Origin: Flavobacteriales bacterium
Lineage (GTDB): Bacteria; Bacteroidota; Bacteroidia; Flavobacteriales_D; Parvicellaceae
Reading direction: 5' to 3'
Assembly (NCBI GenBank): GCA_024635865.1
Contig: JAGXIB010000094.1
Span: forward strand, 1-41,813
Length of the DNA: 41,813 nucleotides
Made by a program: the position numbers and the translations under genes. This document shows positions 17,224 to 24,939 of the stretch, piece after piece (within the stretch, counting starts at the first letter, position 1; every line of letters starts with the position of its first letter). The notes beneath the pieces were generated by a model, which made no database searches, was not told where the DNA came from, and was given only the letters and a program-made list of their open reading frames with translations.

Positions 17224-17967
17224 CTAAATTCTTTTTACCGTTCTTAATACCGTTTCGTTTTCGGAAAACCCATTCCTGTTCTCTTTTTCTTTTCCAAAAT
17301 TAAGTACCTCAACTTCAAAACCTTTGTTTGCTAGCCTTTCTTTTAACCCTGCTACAGAGTAAATTCTTACATGATCGTCTTGTCCAAAATGTTTTAATCG
17401 CTCTTCTTTACTTGTAACTGAATAGTCCTCGTAAATTTCGCCCTCCTTAAAAGGAGTTTGAATAAAGCAAACTCCTCCTGGTTTTAGAATTCGATATAAC
17501 TCACTCATTGCTTGTTCATCTTTGATAATATGCTCTAAAACATGGTAGCAAATGATAATATCATATTGATTATCGGGTTCTTCAATTGCTTCAATATTCA
17601 ATAGTTTATCGGCATCAAACTCGCCTTCATAATCGGTTGTAATATATGCTCCTAAATCTAATTGCTTTAATTTAGTTTTAAAACCTTTGGGTGGAGAAAA
17701 ATGCAAGACCTTTTTAGTGGCTAATGTACCTTCATTCTCTATTAAAGTCAATAAACGACGAGTACGTGGAAGACATCCACAATTTGGGCACAATAATTCG
17801 TTGTTGGCTAATTGTATGAATTTAGAAAATTTATTATCACAAACGTTGCAAGTGACGTTGTCTCCTTTATATGTTAAAGCAACAAGACTTCTTAATTTCT
17901 CTTCATGTTTTTTTATAAACTGCTGAGGAATTATTTTTTTTGCTATTTTTTTTGCCTTTTCGTACAT
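17224..17967 (-). CDS. Zinc-ribbon class I SAM-dependent methyltransferase
   Basis: 247 residues. An N-terminal zinc ribbon is visible at about residues 38-64 (CNVCDNKF ... LLCPNCGC). The methyltransferase domain has an atypical motif I (KVLHFSPPKGF instead of the Gly-rich ExGxGxG). The acidic TTDYEGEFDAD strand, DIIICYHVLEHI (motif IV) and LYRILKPGGVCFIQTPF (motif V/VI) are standard. This 'LHFSP' variant recurs in methyltransferases linked to surface glycan or lipid biosynthesis. It sits between two glycosyltransferases with 9-base gaps, so it probably methylates a sugar or glycan intermediate. Acceptor unknown. Confidence 0.85.
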   Translation of the reverse strand: MYEKAKKIAKKIIPQQFIKKHEEKLRSLVALTYKGDNVTCNVCDNKFSKFIQLANNELLCPNCGCLPRTRRLLTLIENEGTLATKKVLHFSPPKGFKTKLKQLDLGAYITTDYEGEFDADKLLNIEAIEEPDNQYDIIICYHVLEHIIKDEQAMSELYRILKPGGVCFIQTPFKEGEIYEDYSVTSKEERLKHFGQDDHVRIYSVAGLKERLANKGFEVEVLNFGKEKENRNGFSENETVLRTVKRI

Positions 17968-17976
17968 GATCCTTAC

Positions 17977-19092
17977 TTATTGAATAAAAGTAGAATAAAT
18001 TCCTTTTACAGGAGCTACTTCTTGTTCCCAGTTTAATTTCTTTACTCCTTTTAATCCATTTTTTGAAAACGTTTCTATGGTCGCTTTATTACTCAGAATG
18101 GTATCTAAACCAGATAGAATTGTTTGAGGTTCGTGATTTTCTATCACCAAACCGACTTGATAGCCATTAACTATATTGGCTACTTCTTTTAAGTCACTTG
18201 CTAAAACAGGTATTCCTGCTTTCATATAATCGAATATTTTATTGGGTAAACTAAAGCGGTAGTTTATGTTCGTATCTTTATCTAGCGTCACTCCAACGTC
18301 TGCATTTAAAGTATACTGCATCATTTCTTGATAAGGTAAACGTCCAACAAAAACTACTTTGTCAATTAGGTCATTAAGTAATGCTCTTTCTTTTAATTTC
18401 TCAATAACATCCCCTGTTCCAACAAGATATAATACATAATCATTAGATAAAGCTATTGCCTCTAATAACTCTTCAGCTCCTCGATCTATATTTATACCAG
18501 CTCCTTGAAGAATTACAATGCTCTTATCTAAAGGCACTCCTAGATCTTCTTTTGTTTTAACTTTTTTAATTTCTTGACTTAAGGGAAGATTTCTTACCAC
18601 AACTAACTTTTTACCATAATCTTTCTCATATAAGTTAGCGATGGATTCATTAACAGTAATAATGGTTTTTAACTTAGGGAAAATTAAACGTTCTATTGCT
18701 GTCCAAACTTTTTTTGCGGGTCTTCCTTGTATTTCTGGAACACCTAAAAAATATTCGTGGCTATCATAAACTAATTCTTTTCCTCTAATTCTAGCCGCTA
18801 GGTAATTCGCTAACAAAGTATCTAAATCATTGGAGTGATAAATATCTACTTTAGAAAAAAGCAATACGAAAAACAACCGCAAATTAAAAAAAGCATAAAA
18901 CAAGGCTCCTTTTGTAAACAGTAGTTTTATTCTTTTTGTCTTATAGTCTCTCTCTATAGGTTTACTTTCTGGCAAAAAACGACCGATTAACTTCACTTCC
19001 AACCCCATCTCTTTTAATGTATGGCACATTTTATCTACTCGCTGATCGAATAATAAATCGTTGGTGACAGAAACTATTACTTTTTTGGCCAT
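17977..19092 (-). CDS. Glycosyltransferase, family 4 (GT-B fold)
   Basis: 371 residues. The N-terminal half begins KKVIVSVTNDLLFDQRVDKMC, a common opening for family 4 enzymes that transfer sugars to lipid-linked or surface glycans, and has YHSNDLDTLL and LVYDSHEYFLG. The C-terminal Rossmann half carries VILQGAGINIDRGAEELLEAI, LVGTGDVIEKLKER, VVFVGRLPYQEM and SLPNKIFDYMKAGIPVLASD. The last is the donor-binding segment with the EX7E-like position altered to a D...E spacing. First gene of the three-gene glycan operon; a TATCTTTG -7 element is only 7 bases from its ATG. Confidence 0.92.
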   Translation of the reverse strand: MAKKVIVSVTNDLLFDQRVDKMCHTLKEMGLEVKLIGRFLPESKPIERDYKTKRIKLLFTKGALFYAFFNLRLFFVLLFSKVDIYHSNDLDTLLANYLAARIRGKELVYDSHEYFLGVPEIQGRPAKKVWTAIERLIFPKLKTIITVNESIANLYEKDYGKKLVVVRNLPLSQEIKKVKTKEDLGVPLDKSIVILQGAGINIDRGAEELLEAIALSNDYVLYLVGTGDVIEKLKERALLNDLIDKVVFVGRLPYQEMMQYTLNADVGVTLDKDTNINYRFSLPNKIFDYMKAGIPVLASDLKEVANIVNGYQVGLVIENHEPQTILSGLDTILSNKATIETFSKNGLKGVKKLNWEQEVAPVKGIYSTFIQ

Positions 19093-19098
19093 CTAAAA

Positions 19099-19106
19099 CA
19101 AAGATA
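19099..19106 (-). promoter_or_regulatory. Candidate -7 element for the GT4 operon (TATCTTTG)
   Basis: Reads TATCTTTG on the minus strand, matching TAnnTTTG, and ends 7 bases before the ATG at 19092. The transcript would begin within a few bases of the start codon and be essentially leaderless. No clear -33 TTG. Confidence 0.45.
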
Positions 19107-19138
19107 TAAGAACGAGAAACATTAATAACTTATTATGC

Positions 19139-19146
19139 TACTTTTG
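19139..19146 (+). promoter_or_regulatory. Candidate -7 element for the S4-domain gene (TACTTTTG)
   Basis: TACTTTTG matches TAnnTTTG, 20 bases upstream of the ATG at 19166. It is divergent from the GT4 element, so both genes use a 73-base intergenic region. Confidence 0.5.
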
Positions 19147-19165
19147 TACAAAAAACCAACACCTT

Positions 19166-19375
19166 ATGACAACTTTTGAGCTAAAAGATCAAGAATACAT
19201 CGAATTAAATAAACTATTGAAAATCGAAAACCTTGTTGGAACAGGTGGCGAAGCTAAGTTTCTAATTAAAAACGGTGAAGCTATTGTCAACAATGAAGTA
19301 GAAACACAAGTTCGAAAAAAACTACGAAAAGGAGACGTTGTTAAATTCTTTGACGATACGATAGAAATTATCTAA
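19166..19375 (+). CDS. S4-domain RNA-binding protein (YbcJ-like)
   Basis: 69 residues, a stand-alone S4 fold. The sequence ELNKLLKIENLVGTGGEAKFLI with NGEAIVNNEVETQVRKKLRKGD is the conserved S4 pattern; the 'GGEAK..I..G.V.VNGE.E.R...K...GD' form matches the YbcJ/RNA-binding family thought to act on ribosomal or structured RNA. It has its own -7 element. Its stop codon abuts the stop of the convergent sigma-54 regulator with no base between them. Confidence 0.9.
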   Translation: MTTFELKDQEYIELNKLLKIENLVGTGGEAKFLIKNGEAIVNNEVETQVRKKLRKGDVVKFFDDTIEII

Positions 19376-20539
19376 TTAAGGGTTAGCATATTTATTGACA
19401 TCTTCTTTGGTAATAACAGCATTTCCAAGAATGACTAAACGTTCTATAATGTTTCTAAGTTCCCTAATGTTTCCTGTCCAGTTTACATTTTGTAAAGCGA
19501 CTATTCCATCTTCAGAAACTTCTTTAAGAGCTACTCCTAAATCTTCACATATAATTCCTAAAAAATGGTGAACTAGCAAAGGAATATCGTCTCTTCTTTC
19601 GTTTAATGAGGGGACATGAATTGGTATTACATTTAAACGATGGTATAAATCCTCCCTAAAATTACCTTCTTCTATTTCTTTTTTAATGTTTTTATTGGTA
19701 GCTGCTAAAACTCTAACATTTACTTTTATTTCCTTATCCCCACCAACTCTTGTGATCTTATGTTCTTGTAAAGCTCTCAAAACTTTAGCCTGAGCAGATA
19801 AACTCATATCTCCTATTTCGTCCAAAAATAAAGTTCCTCCATCTGCTGATTCAAATTTCCCTTTGTATTGTTTATGGGCAGAAGTAAATGCTCCTTTTTC
19901 ATGCCCAAACAATTCGCTTTCGATTAATTCTGAAGGTATTGCAGCACAATTGACTTCTATAAAAGGCATTTTAGAACGAGGACTCTTTTCGTGTAATTGA
20001 CGAGCAACTAGCTCTTTACCGGCACCATTACCCCCTGTAACAAAAACACGTGCATCGGTTTCTGCTACTTTATTAATCATTTCTTTGATGTGTAAAACTG
20101 GCGCAGATTCACCTATAATCTCAGTTATCTTTCCTTTGCTTACTTTACGTTTTAATTTCTTTACTTCTTTTACTATTTCTTTCCTATCTAACGCATTTCT
20201 TAAGGTAACCAACGTTCTGTTTAAGTCCAATGGTTTTTGAATAAAATCATAAGCTCCCTTTTTAATTGCTTCAACTGCAGTCTCTACATTGCCATGTCCA
20301 CTAATCATTACCAATGGAGTTTCAATACCTTTCTCTATTAAAGCATCTAACAATTCCATACCATCCATTTTTGGCATTTTTATGTCACTTAAAATTAAGT
20401 CATATTTATTAGCTAGAATCATTTCAAGACCTTGCTTACCATCTTCTGCAGTATCTACTTTGAAATTTTCAAACTCTAAAATTTCTTTTAGTGTACTTCT
20501 AATTGGCCTTTCGTCGTCTATTACTAATATTTTTTCCAT
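19376..20539 (-). CDS. Sigma-54-dependent response regulator without a Fis/HTH domain
   Basis: 387 residues. The receiver domain (1 to about 120) has the D8/D9 acidic pair, phosphoacceptor D52 (LSDIKMPKMDG), and the S/T and K switch positions (MISGHGN, QKP). The AAA+ domain has Walker A GGNGAGKE (169-176), GAFTSA (216-221) in the sigma-54-contacting loop where GAFTGA is usual, Walker B GTLFLDEIGD (235-244) and NWTGNIRELRNIIERL near the end. The protein stops about 15 residues after that helix, where NtrC-type activators (about 440-470 residues) continue into a Fis-type HTH. The downstream strand is occupied by the S4 gene, so this is not an obvious frameshift. It is probably transcribed with the DUF1573 gene upstream (47-base gap). 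Confidence 0.93.
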   Translation of the reverse strand: MEKILVIDDERPIRSTLKEILEFENFKVDTAEDGKQGLEMILANKYDLILSDIKMPKMDGMELLDALIEKGIETPLVMISGHGNVETAVEAIKKGAYDFIQKPLDLNRTLVTLRNALDRKEIVKEVKKLKRKVSKGKITEIIGESAPVLHIKEMINKVAETDARVFVTGGNGAGKELVARQLHEKSPRSKMPFIEVNCAAIPSELIESELFGHEKGAFTSAHKQYKGKFESADGGTLFLDEIGDMSLSAQAKVLRALQEHKITRVGGDKEIKVNVRVLAATNKNIKKEIEEGNFREDLYHRLNVIPIHVPSLNERRDDIPLLVHHFLGIICEDLGVALKEVSEDGIVALQNVNWTGNIRELRNIIERLVILGNAVITKEDVNKYANP

Positions 20540-20586
20540 AATTTTTGTTTAAAGAAGCTTGATTTCCTAAAATTAAAACTTTTTTA

Positions 20587-22194
20587 TTAATCTACGATAA
20601 TTGCTTTAACATATTGCGCTTTTCTATATTCTTCTGGCGTACCCTTTTTGGGTTCAGGACCTTGAACTAAGGTTAACTCTTCTGCAATAATTAACCGTTG
20701 AGGACTAAGTCCTCTTTTATATAACTCGCGCTCTAAATTGTCTTTTAAATCTTCTATTCTTGTATACGCTAACTTCTCTTTTGTATCCATTGGAGAGTTA
20801 CCTGTTTTACTAGAAGAGCCCTCTAGTCTTATTTTTACAGAGCCCTCATTCTTTATCAAGTAGGCTAATTGGTCCACAAAGGAATAAAACTGTTTTTGCC
20901 TTGGATCCAAGGCTTCCTTACTTTCATTATAATAATTAACAAACCCCAATGCTCCTCTTATTTCTTTAGCTTCTACCTTGTAAACCGGTATAATTTTCAA
21001 GTATTGATATTGTCGATAAAAGAAAGAGACATAATTTCGCTTATTCATTGCAGGCCCAATCACTTTAACTTGAAGCTCTGAAGTTGTTTTGGAAGTGTTT
21101 ATCTTTTTCGCATTTAACTGATTAATTAATGTTTCTAAAGAATTATTCCCTCTTAAGTTAGCAATGTATCCATTGTCAAAATCATCGGATGCATAGACCC
21201 ATTTAGAAGCACTACTAATTACTTTTAACTCTACTAACTCTTCTTTCCCTTTTATCTGTTCAGTTAATTCTGTTAAAAAGGTAATAAAATTCACGTTTGT
21301 TGTATCTATATCTCTTAATCCGTTTCTAAAATACTGAAAGTAAACAGGTAACGCTACCTGCTGAGCACTATTAATTTGAATTTTCTCTATTTTTCCGTTA
21401 ACTGAAATAGGTAACTCTGCCAGTACATCTTCATTAACGTTTGGAGTTAAATAAGAATCTTCATTGATGATTGATATTTGTAAATATTTTTCTTGAGAAG
21501 ATAATTCGACTTTAGGGTCTAAGAAGATTACACTTTGTTCAGGTAAACCTTCCTCCATTAAGTCATTTTTAAGTGTCTCGTAAGCATTTCTCAACAGCTT
21601 TTCAAATTCAAAATCAGGTTCTGGGTGATAAATTGTGATTAATAACTTAACATTTTTATGCATCAAAGCTACTTTTATCGAACGCTTTAAAAACAACTTA
21701 TAATCTTCTGACTTATCATTAATTTTTTTATCAACTTCAGCTTGCGTGTAATAATAAGTTACATTTTTCTCCTTTTGTAACGAGTCTTTCTTGATTAAAC
21801 TTTCTTTAGCTGATAAGGAAACAGTAATCCCCTTAATACTTAGGTACCTTTTAATTTCTTCTCCTTTATTACTTTTAAAAGAAACTTCTATCGATTTATT
21901 AAACTTTCCTGGCAATCCTGTAGGATCGTATGCAACCATCAATGACAAAGTATCTCCTCTACCAAATGCCTTATTAGAAACTCCCATTGTAGCACATGCA
22001 CAAGAACTTTTTGTTCCTACGACACTGTATTTATCTTTCGAGTTATTAGTAAAAAAAAACTCTGTAATCACAACCCCTCTCTCCTCTTCTATTAATTTAA
22101 AATCATGTAAAACACGATCGAAAACTACAGAACCCTCTTGAGAAAAGGCGCTAAAAACAATAAAAAAGAAACTGGTTAAAAGTATAAACCTCAT
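20587..22194 (-). CDS. DUF1573 protein with OmpA-like C-terminal region
   Basis: The start is taken at the ATG at 22194 (535 residues) because a signal peptide starts there (MRFILLTSFFFIVFSAFSQ); another ATG lies 4 codons upstream. Residues ~20-130 are a DUF1573 domain (VLHDFKLIEEERGVV, KSSCACATMGV, DPTGLPGKFNKSI), an Ig-like fold frequent in Bacteroidota secreted proteins. The middle ~250 residues are unassigned. The C-terminus (from DPRQKQFYSFVDQLAYLI, VKIRLEGSSSKTG, then LAYTRIEDLKDNL) resembles the OmpA peptidoglycan-binding fold, with LEGSSSKTG in place of the usual 'LEGHTDxxG'. Probably periplasmic and cell-wall-associated. Confidence 0.72.
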   Translation of the reverse strand: MRFILLTSFFFIVFSAFSQEGSVVFDRVLHDFKLIEEERGVVITEFFFTNNSKDKYSVVGTKSSCACATMGVSNKAFGRGDTLSLMVAYDPTGLPGKFNKSIEVSFKSNKGEEIKRYLSIKGITVSLSAKESLIKKDSLQKEKNVTYYYTQAEVDKKINDKSEDYKLFLKRSIKVALMHKNVKLLITIYHPEPDFEFEKLLRNAYETLKNDLMEEGLPEQSVIFLDPKVELSSQEKYLQISIINEDSYLTPNVNEDVLAELPISVNGKIEKIQINSAQQVALPVYFQYFRNGLRDIDTTNVNFITFLTELTEQIKGKEELVELKVISSASKWVYASDDFDNGYIANLRGNNSLETLINQLNAKKINTSKTTSELQVKVIGPAMNKRNYVSFFYRQYQYLKIIPVYKVEAKEIRGALGFVNYYNESKEALDPRQKQFYSFVDQLAYLIKNEGSVKIRLEGSSSKTGNSPMDTKEKLAYTRIEDLKDNLERELYKRGLSPQRLIIAEELTLVQGPEPKKGTPEEYRKAQYVKAIIVD

Positions 22195-22217
22195 GGCTAA
22201 AATCATAAATTAAAATT

Positions 22218-22225
22218 CAAATATA
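22218..22225 (-). promoter_or_regulatory. Candidate -7 element for the DUF1573/regulator pair (TATATTTG)
   Basis: Minus-strand TATATTTG matches TAnnTTTG, 23 bases upstream of the ATG at 22194. Clear -33 TTG not seen at the usual spacing. Confidence 0.5.
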
Positions 22226-22346
22226 ACAGCAATTATGCCACTAATTATAGTACTTAAAAATAGTATTCCCCAATTGATTGTGTACTAGAACGAACCTTTT
22301 TTTAATTCTAACGTAAAGACTTTCTCAAGACTAAAACAATCACTTT

Positions 22347-23768
22347 TTGAAGTACTTCATTTCCATACTATTTGCAACTGTTCTTATTCAGCAGTCTATC
22401 ATTAGTCAAATTCAGTTTTTAAAACAACCTTATGATTATGGTTTAATTAGCTCCAGCAACCAGTACGTCGATGTTCCTGTAAAAAACACAAGTGACAAAA
22501 AAGTATTTATTTTTCGATCAGATGTAGACAAACGTTTTCAAATACACTACTCTAGTAAAACAATATTACCAGATAGCATTGTGTATGTCAGAATACAATT
22601 TACTCCAACTAAAAAAGGAAATTTTACAGAGGAAATACCGATTCACTTTAGCTGCTACGAGGAACCAAAATCGATAAAAATAACAGGCTATGCAGAAGAA
22701 ATTCCTTCTTCAAGTATTGCCTGCCCAAGTTTTTCTCAGGAGAACATTAATAATGAGATTGCCTTTGATTTTCAAGTAAAAGTAATTGATAGGCAAACTA
22801 GAGCGCCCATCGAAAAAGCCACTGTTTTAATGATTAAAAATGGAGTAATCGCTCAAGAACTGACGACAAACAATAATGGGATTAGAAAAAAGAACGTTGA
22901 CTTAGGTTTTTATTATTTTGTAGCATCTAAAGAAGGTTACAACTCAGAAGAGTTTCCAAAATATATTAATCGAAAAAATAACTTTGTTTTATTTGAACTA
23001 GATCGAAATGAAGAACCAATTGCTATTGTTAGTGAGCCAGAAGAGACAGTGATTGAAAACACAGAACCAGACGAATCGCATTTAGATGAGGAGGAGATTG
23101 AACTAGTTATTGATAGTGAAATAATTGAAGAAGAAGAAATTCCTATCGTTATAGACACGCCTGTTGAAACTTTAGAGCCATTAAAAGAAGAAAAGTACCC
23201 AAACCTTCCATCCACTATCTATAGGCCTAACAACATTGTCTTTTTAATTGACGTGTCTGCATCAATGAAATATACTGGAAAATTAGATTTACTAAAAGCT
23301 TCTATGATAGAAATGACTAACTTATTAAGGGATATTGATAATATAACAATTGTCACTTATGCTAGTAACACCTTGGTAGAGATGGAAACAACAAGTGCAG
23401 ACAATAAAGACTCTATCATTAGTAAAATAGAAGGGCTGGAGGCTAAAGGGATGACAGCTGGAGGTAAAGGACTTAAACTGGCCTACACAAAAGCGTGTGA
23501 GTCATATATAGCAAGCGGAAATAATGAAATAATAATGGCTACGGACGGGGACTTTAATAGTGGAGGAGAAAATGTATATAGACTAGCAAAAAAATATAAG
23601 TCAAAAGGAGTAAAAGTCTCCGTTTTAGGAATTAAAAACAGACAAACTCATGAAGCTAACATGAAAAAATTAGCTGACAATGGAGGGGGAAATTATTTAA
23701 AAATAGACACCTTTGAAGATGCAAAAAAACGATTGGTAGAAGAGGTAAAAGCTAGTTCAAAATTCTAA
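22347..23768 (+). CDS. DUF1573-like protein with von Willebrand factor A domain
   Basis: 473 residues, starting at a TTG. No ATG is available between the in-frame stop at 22332-22334 and a perfect signal peptide start (KYFISILFATVLIQQS...). Domains in order: a DUF1573-type Ig domain (about 25-115, 'KQPYDYGLISSSNQYVDV'); a carboxypeptidase-regulatory-like repeat (about 144-218, 'DRQTRAPIEKATV', 'ASKEGY'); a very acidic Glu/Pro linker (about 222-290); and a vWA domain (about 294-473) with an intact MIDAS motif DVSAS (D302, S304, S306) and MATDGDFNSGG. Probably secreted or outer-membrane, binding a partner protein through a metal. Divergent from the other DUF1573 gene, with a 152-base shared region. 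Confidence 0.85.
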   Translation: MKYFISILFATVLIQQSIISQIQFLKQPYDYGLISSSNQYVDVPVKNTSDKKVFIFRSDVDKRFQIHYSSKTILPDSIVYVRIQFTPTKKGNFTEEIPIHFSCYEEPKSIKITGYAEEIPSSSIACPSFSQENINNEIAFDFQVKVIDRQTRAPIEKATVLMIKNGVIAQELTTNNNGIRKKNVDLGFYYFVASKEGYNSEEFPKYINRKNNFVLFELDRNEEPIAIVSEPEETVIENTEPDESHLDEEEIELVIDSEIIEEEEIPIVIDTPVETLEPLKEEKYPNLPSTIYRPNNIVFLIDVSASMKYTGKLDLLKASMIEMTNLLRDIDNITIVTYASNTLVEMETTSADNKDSIISKIEGLEAKGMTAGGKGLKLAYTKACESYIASGNNEIIMATDGDFNSGGENVYRLAKKYKSKGVKVSVLGIKNRQTHEANMKKLADNGGGNYLKIDTFEDAKKRLVEEVKASSKF

Positions 23769-23772
23769 TTAA

Positions 23773-23803
23773 TTGTTTTTAACCTATTCTTAACGTATTA
23801 TTG
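23773..23803 (+). promoter_or_regulatory. Candidate promoter of the TlpA-like gene
   Basis: TTG (23773-23775), a 20-base spacer and TATTATTG (23796-23803), close to the Bacteroidota -33 TTG / -7 TAnnTTTG consensus. It ends 15 bases before the ATG at 23819. Confidence 0.5.
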
Positions 23804-23818
23804 TAAAAAAATAAACCT

Positions 23819-24862
23819 ATGAAAAAACTAATTTATATTCCTTTAGCTTTAGGAATGTTAAGCTGTAATAACTCTGAAGAAAAAACAGAAGAAGTAAAAA
23901 AAGACTTTGTTACCATTTCAGGTAAGATTACGAACCTAAAAGAAGGAGATTTAGTTATTAATAGTTTTAACCCTATGTTTTCAAAATCAGTTACTGTAAA
24001 TGAAGATGGTAGCTTCCATGATACATTAAGAGTTCCTGACTCAAACTCAAGCTACATGTTCACTTATGGAGATGAATATGGAAATATATTTTTACAAAAT
24101 GGAGATGAAACTTCTTTCACTTTAGATACTGATGAATTTGATGAGTCATTAAAATTTGAAGGAACAAGTATAAAAGAGAATACTTATTTGGCTGAAAAGT
24201 CTGACTTTTTAGGCGAAATTGACTTTATGGCGTTGGTCTCTCCTGAAAATGAAAATTTTGAGAAAGAACTCCAAGTTCTAATTGAGAAAAAAGAAGCTTA
24301 TTTGAATGAAAATTCAAGCTTAAATCAAAAACTCATTGAGGAAGAAAAAAAGGGCATAGAAAACTTTAAAAAGGGAGCTATGGAATACCATAATCAAGCT
24401 GTAGAAAAAGCAAATACCTTAGCTACGTTAACAGGTAAGCCTTCTCCTAATTTTGAAAATTATAAAACTCCAGAAGACAAATTAGTTTCTTTAGACCAGT
24501 TTAAAGGCAAATATACTTATATCGATGTTTGGGCAACTTGGTGTGGCCCATGTAAGGCAGAAATTCCAGACATGATAAAGTTTAACAATACCGAAGATGC
24601 AAAGAAAATGAACTTTATAAGTCTTTCTGTAGATGAAGAAAAAGCAGTTGATGATTGGAAAAAAATGGTAGTCGAAAAAGAAATGACTTGGCATCAATTA
24701 AGAGCAGACTCTGCGTGGAAATCTAGCTTTATTGCAGATTATTCAATCAATAGTATTCCTCGGTTTATTTTATTAGATCCAAAAGGAAACATTGTTAATC
24801 CAGATGCTCCAAGACCTTCTTCTGAAGCATTTAAAACAATGATTAAAGAATTAAATTTATAA
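23819..24862 (+). CDS. TlpA-like thiol-disulfide lipoprotein (DUF4369 + thioredoxin)
   Basis: 347 residues. Lipoprotein signal peptide with C16 as the lipobox Cys (LGMLSCNN). The N-terminal beta domain (about 31-125) fits DUF4369 ('ISGKITNL...', 'VNEDGSFHDTL'). A helical linker (about 130-200) precedes a thioredoxin fold with WATWCGPCKAEIP (C242, C245) and the cis-Pro loop SIPRF. It should reduce or oxidise protein disulfides in the periplasm, anchored in a membrane. Its C-terminal half is strikingly similar to that of the permease fusion 2.6 kb downstream (IPRF...GNI.N...P.PSS..F in both), so they are paralogues. It has a candidate promoter and a strong terminator of its own. Confidence 0.93.
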   Translation: MKKLIYIPLALGMLSCNNSEEKTEEVKKDFVTISGKITNLKEGDLVINSFNPMFSKSVTVNEDGSFHDTLRVPDSNSSYMFTYGDEYGNIFLQNGDETSFTLDTDEFDESLKFEGTSIKENTYLAEKSDFLGEIDFMALVSPENENFEKELQVLIEKKEAYLNENSSLNQKLIEEEKKGIENFKKGAMEYHNQAVEKANTLATLTGKPSPNFENYKTPEDKLVSLDQFKGKYTYIDVWATWCGPCKAEIPDMIKFNNTEDAKKMNFISLSVDEEKAVDDWKKMVVEKEMTWHQLRADSAWKSSFIADYSINSIPRFILLDPKGNIVNPDAPRPSSEAFKTMIKELNL

Positions 24863-24881
24863 AAAATTCGATAACTTATAG

Positions 24882-24917
24882 AAAAGCCCCAGTTGAAATT
24901 TTCAACTGGGGCTTTTT
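24882..24917. terminator. Strong bidirectional intrinsic terminator
   Basis: 16-bp perfect stem AAAAGCCCCAGTTGAA / TTCAACTGGGGCTTTT with a 3-base loop and T-tract; the A-tract on the other arm makes it usable from both sides. Lies between the convergent tlpA-like gene and gpmI. Confidence 0.9.
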
Positions 24918-24939
24918 ATTTTCAATCAAATCTTCGTCT

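Noticed and set aside
19376-19400. The sigma-54 activator might be truncated by a frameshift that hides its HTH.
   Set aside because: The sequence beyond its stop is fully occupied by a convincing convergent S4-domain gene, leaving no room for a HTH of about 45 residues.
22937-23215. Ser/Ile-rich open frame opposite the vWA gene.
   Set aside because: It is the complement of the acidic Glu/Pro linker codons; its biased composition is explained by that linker.
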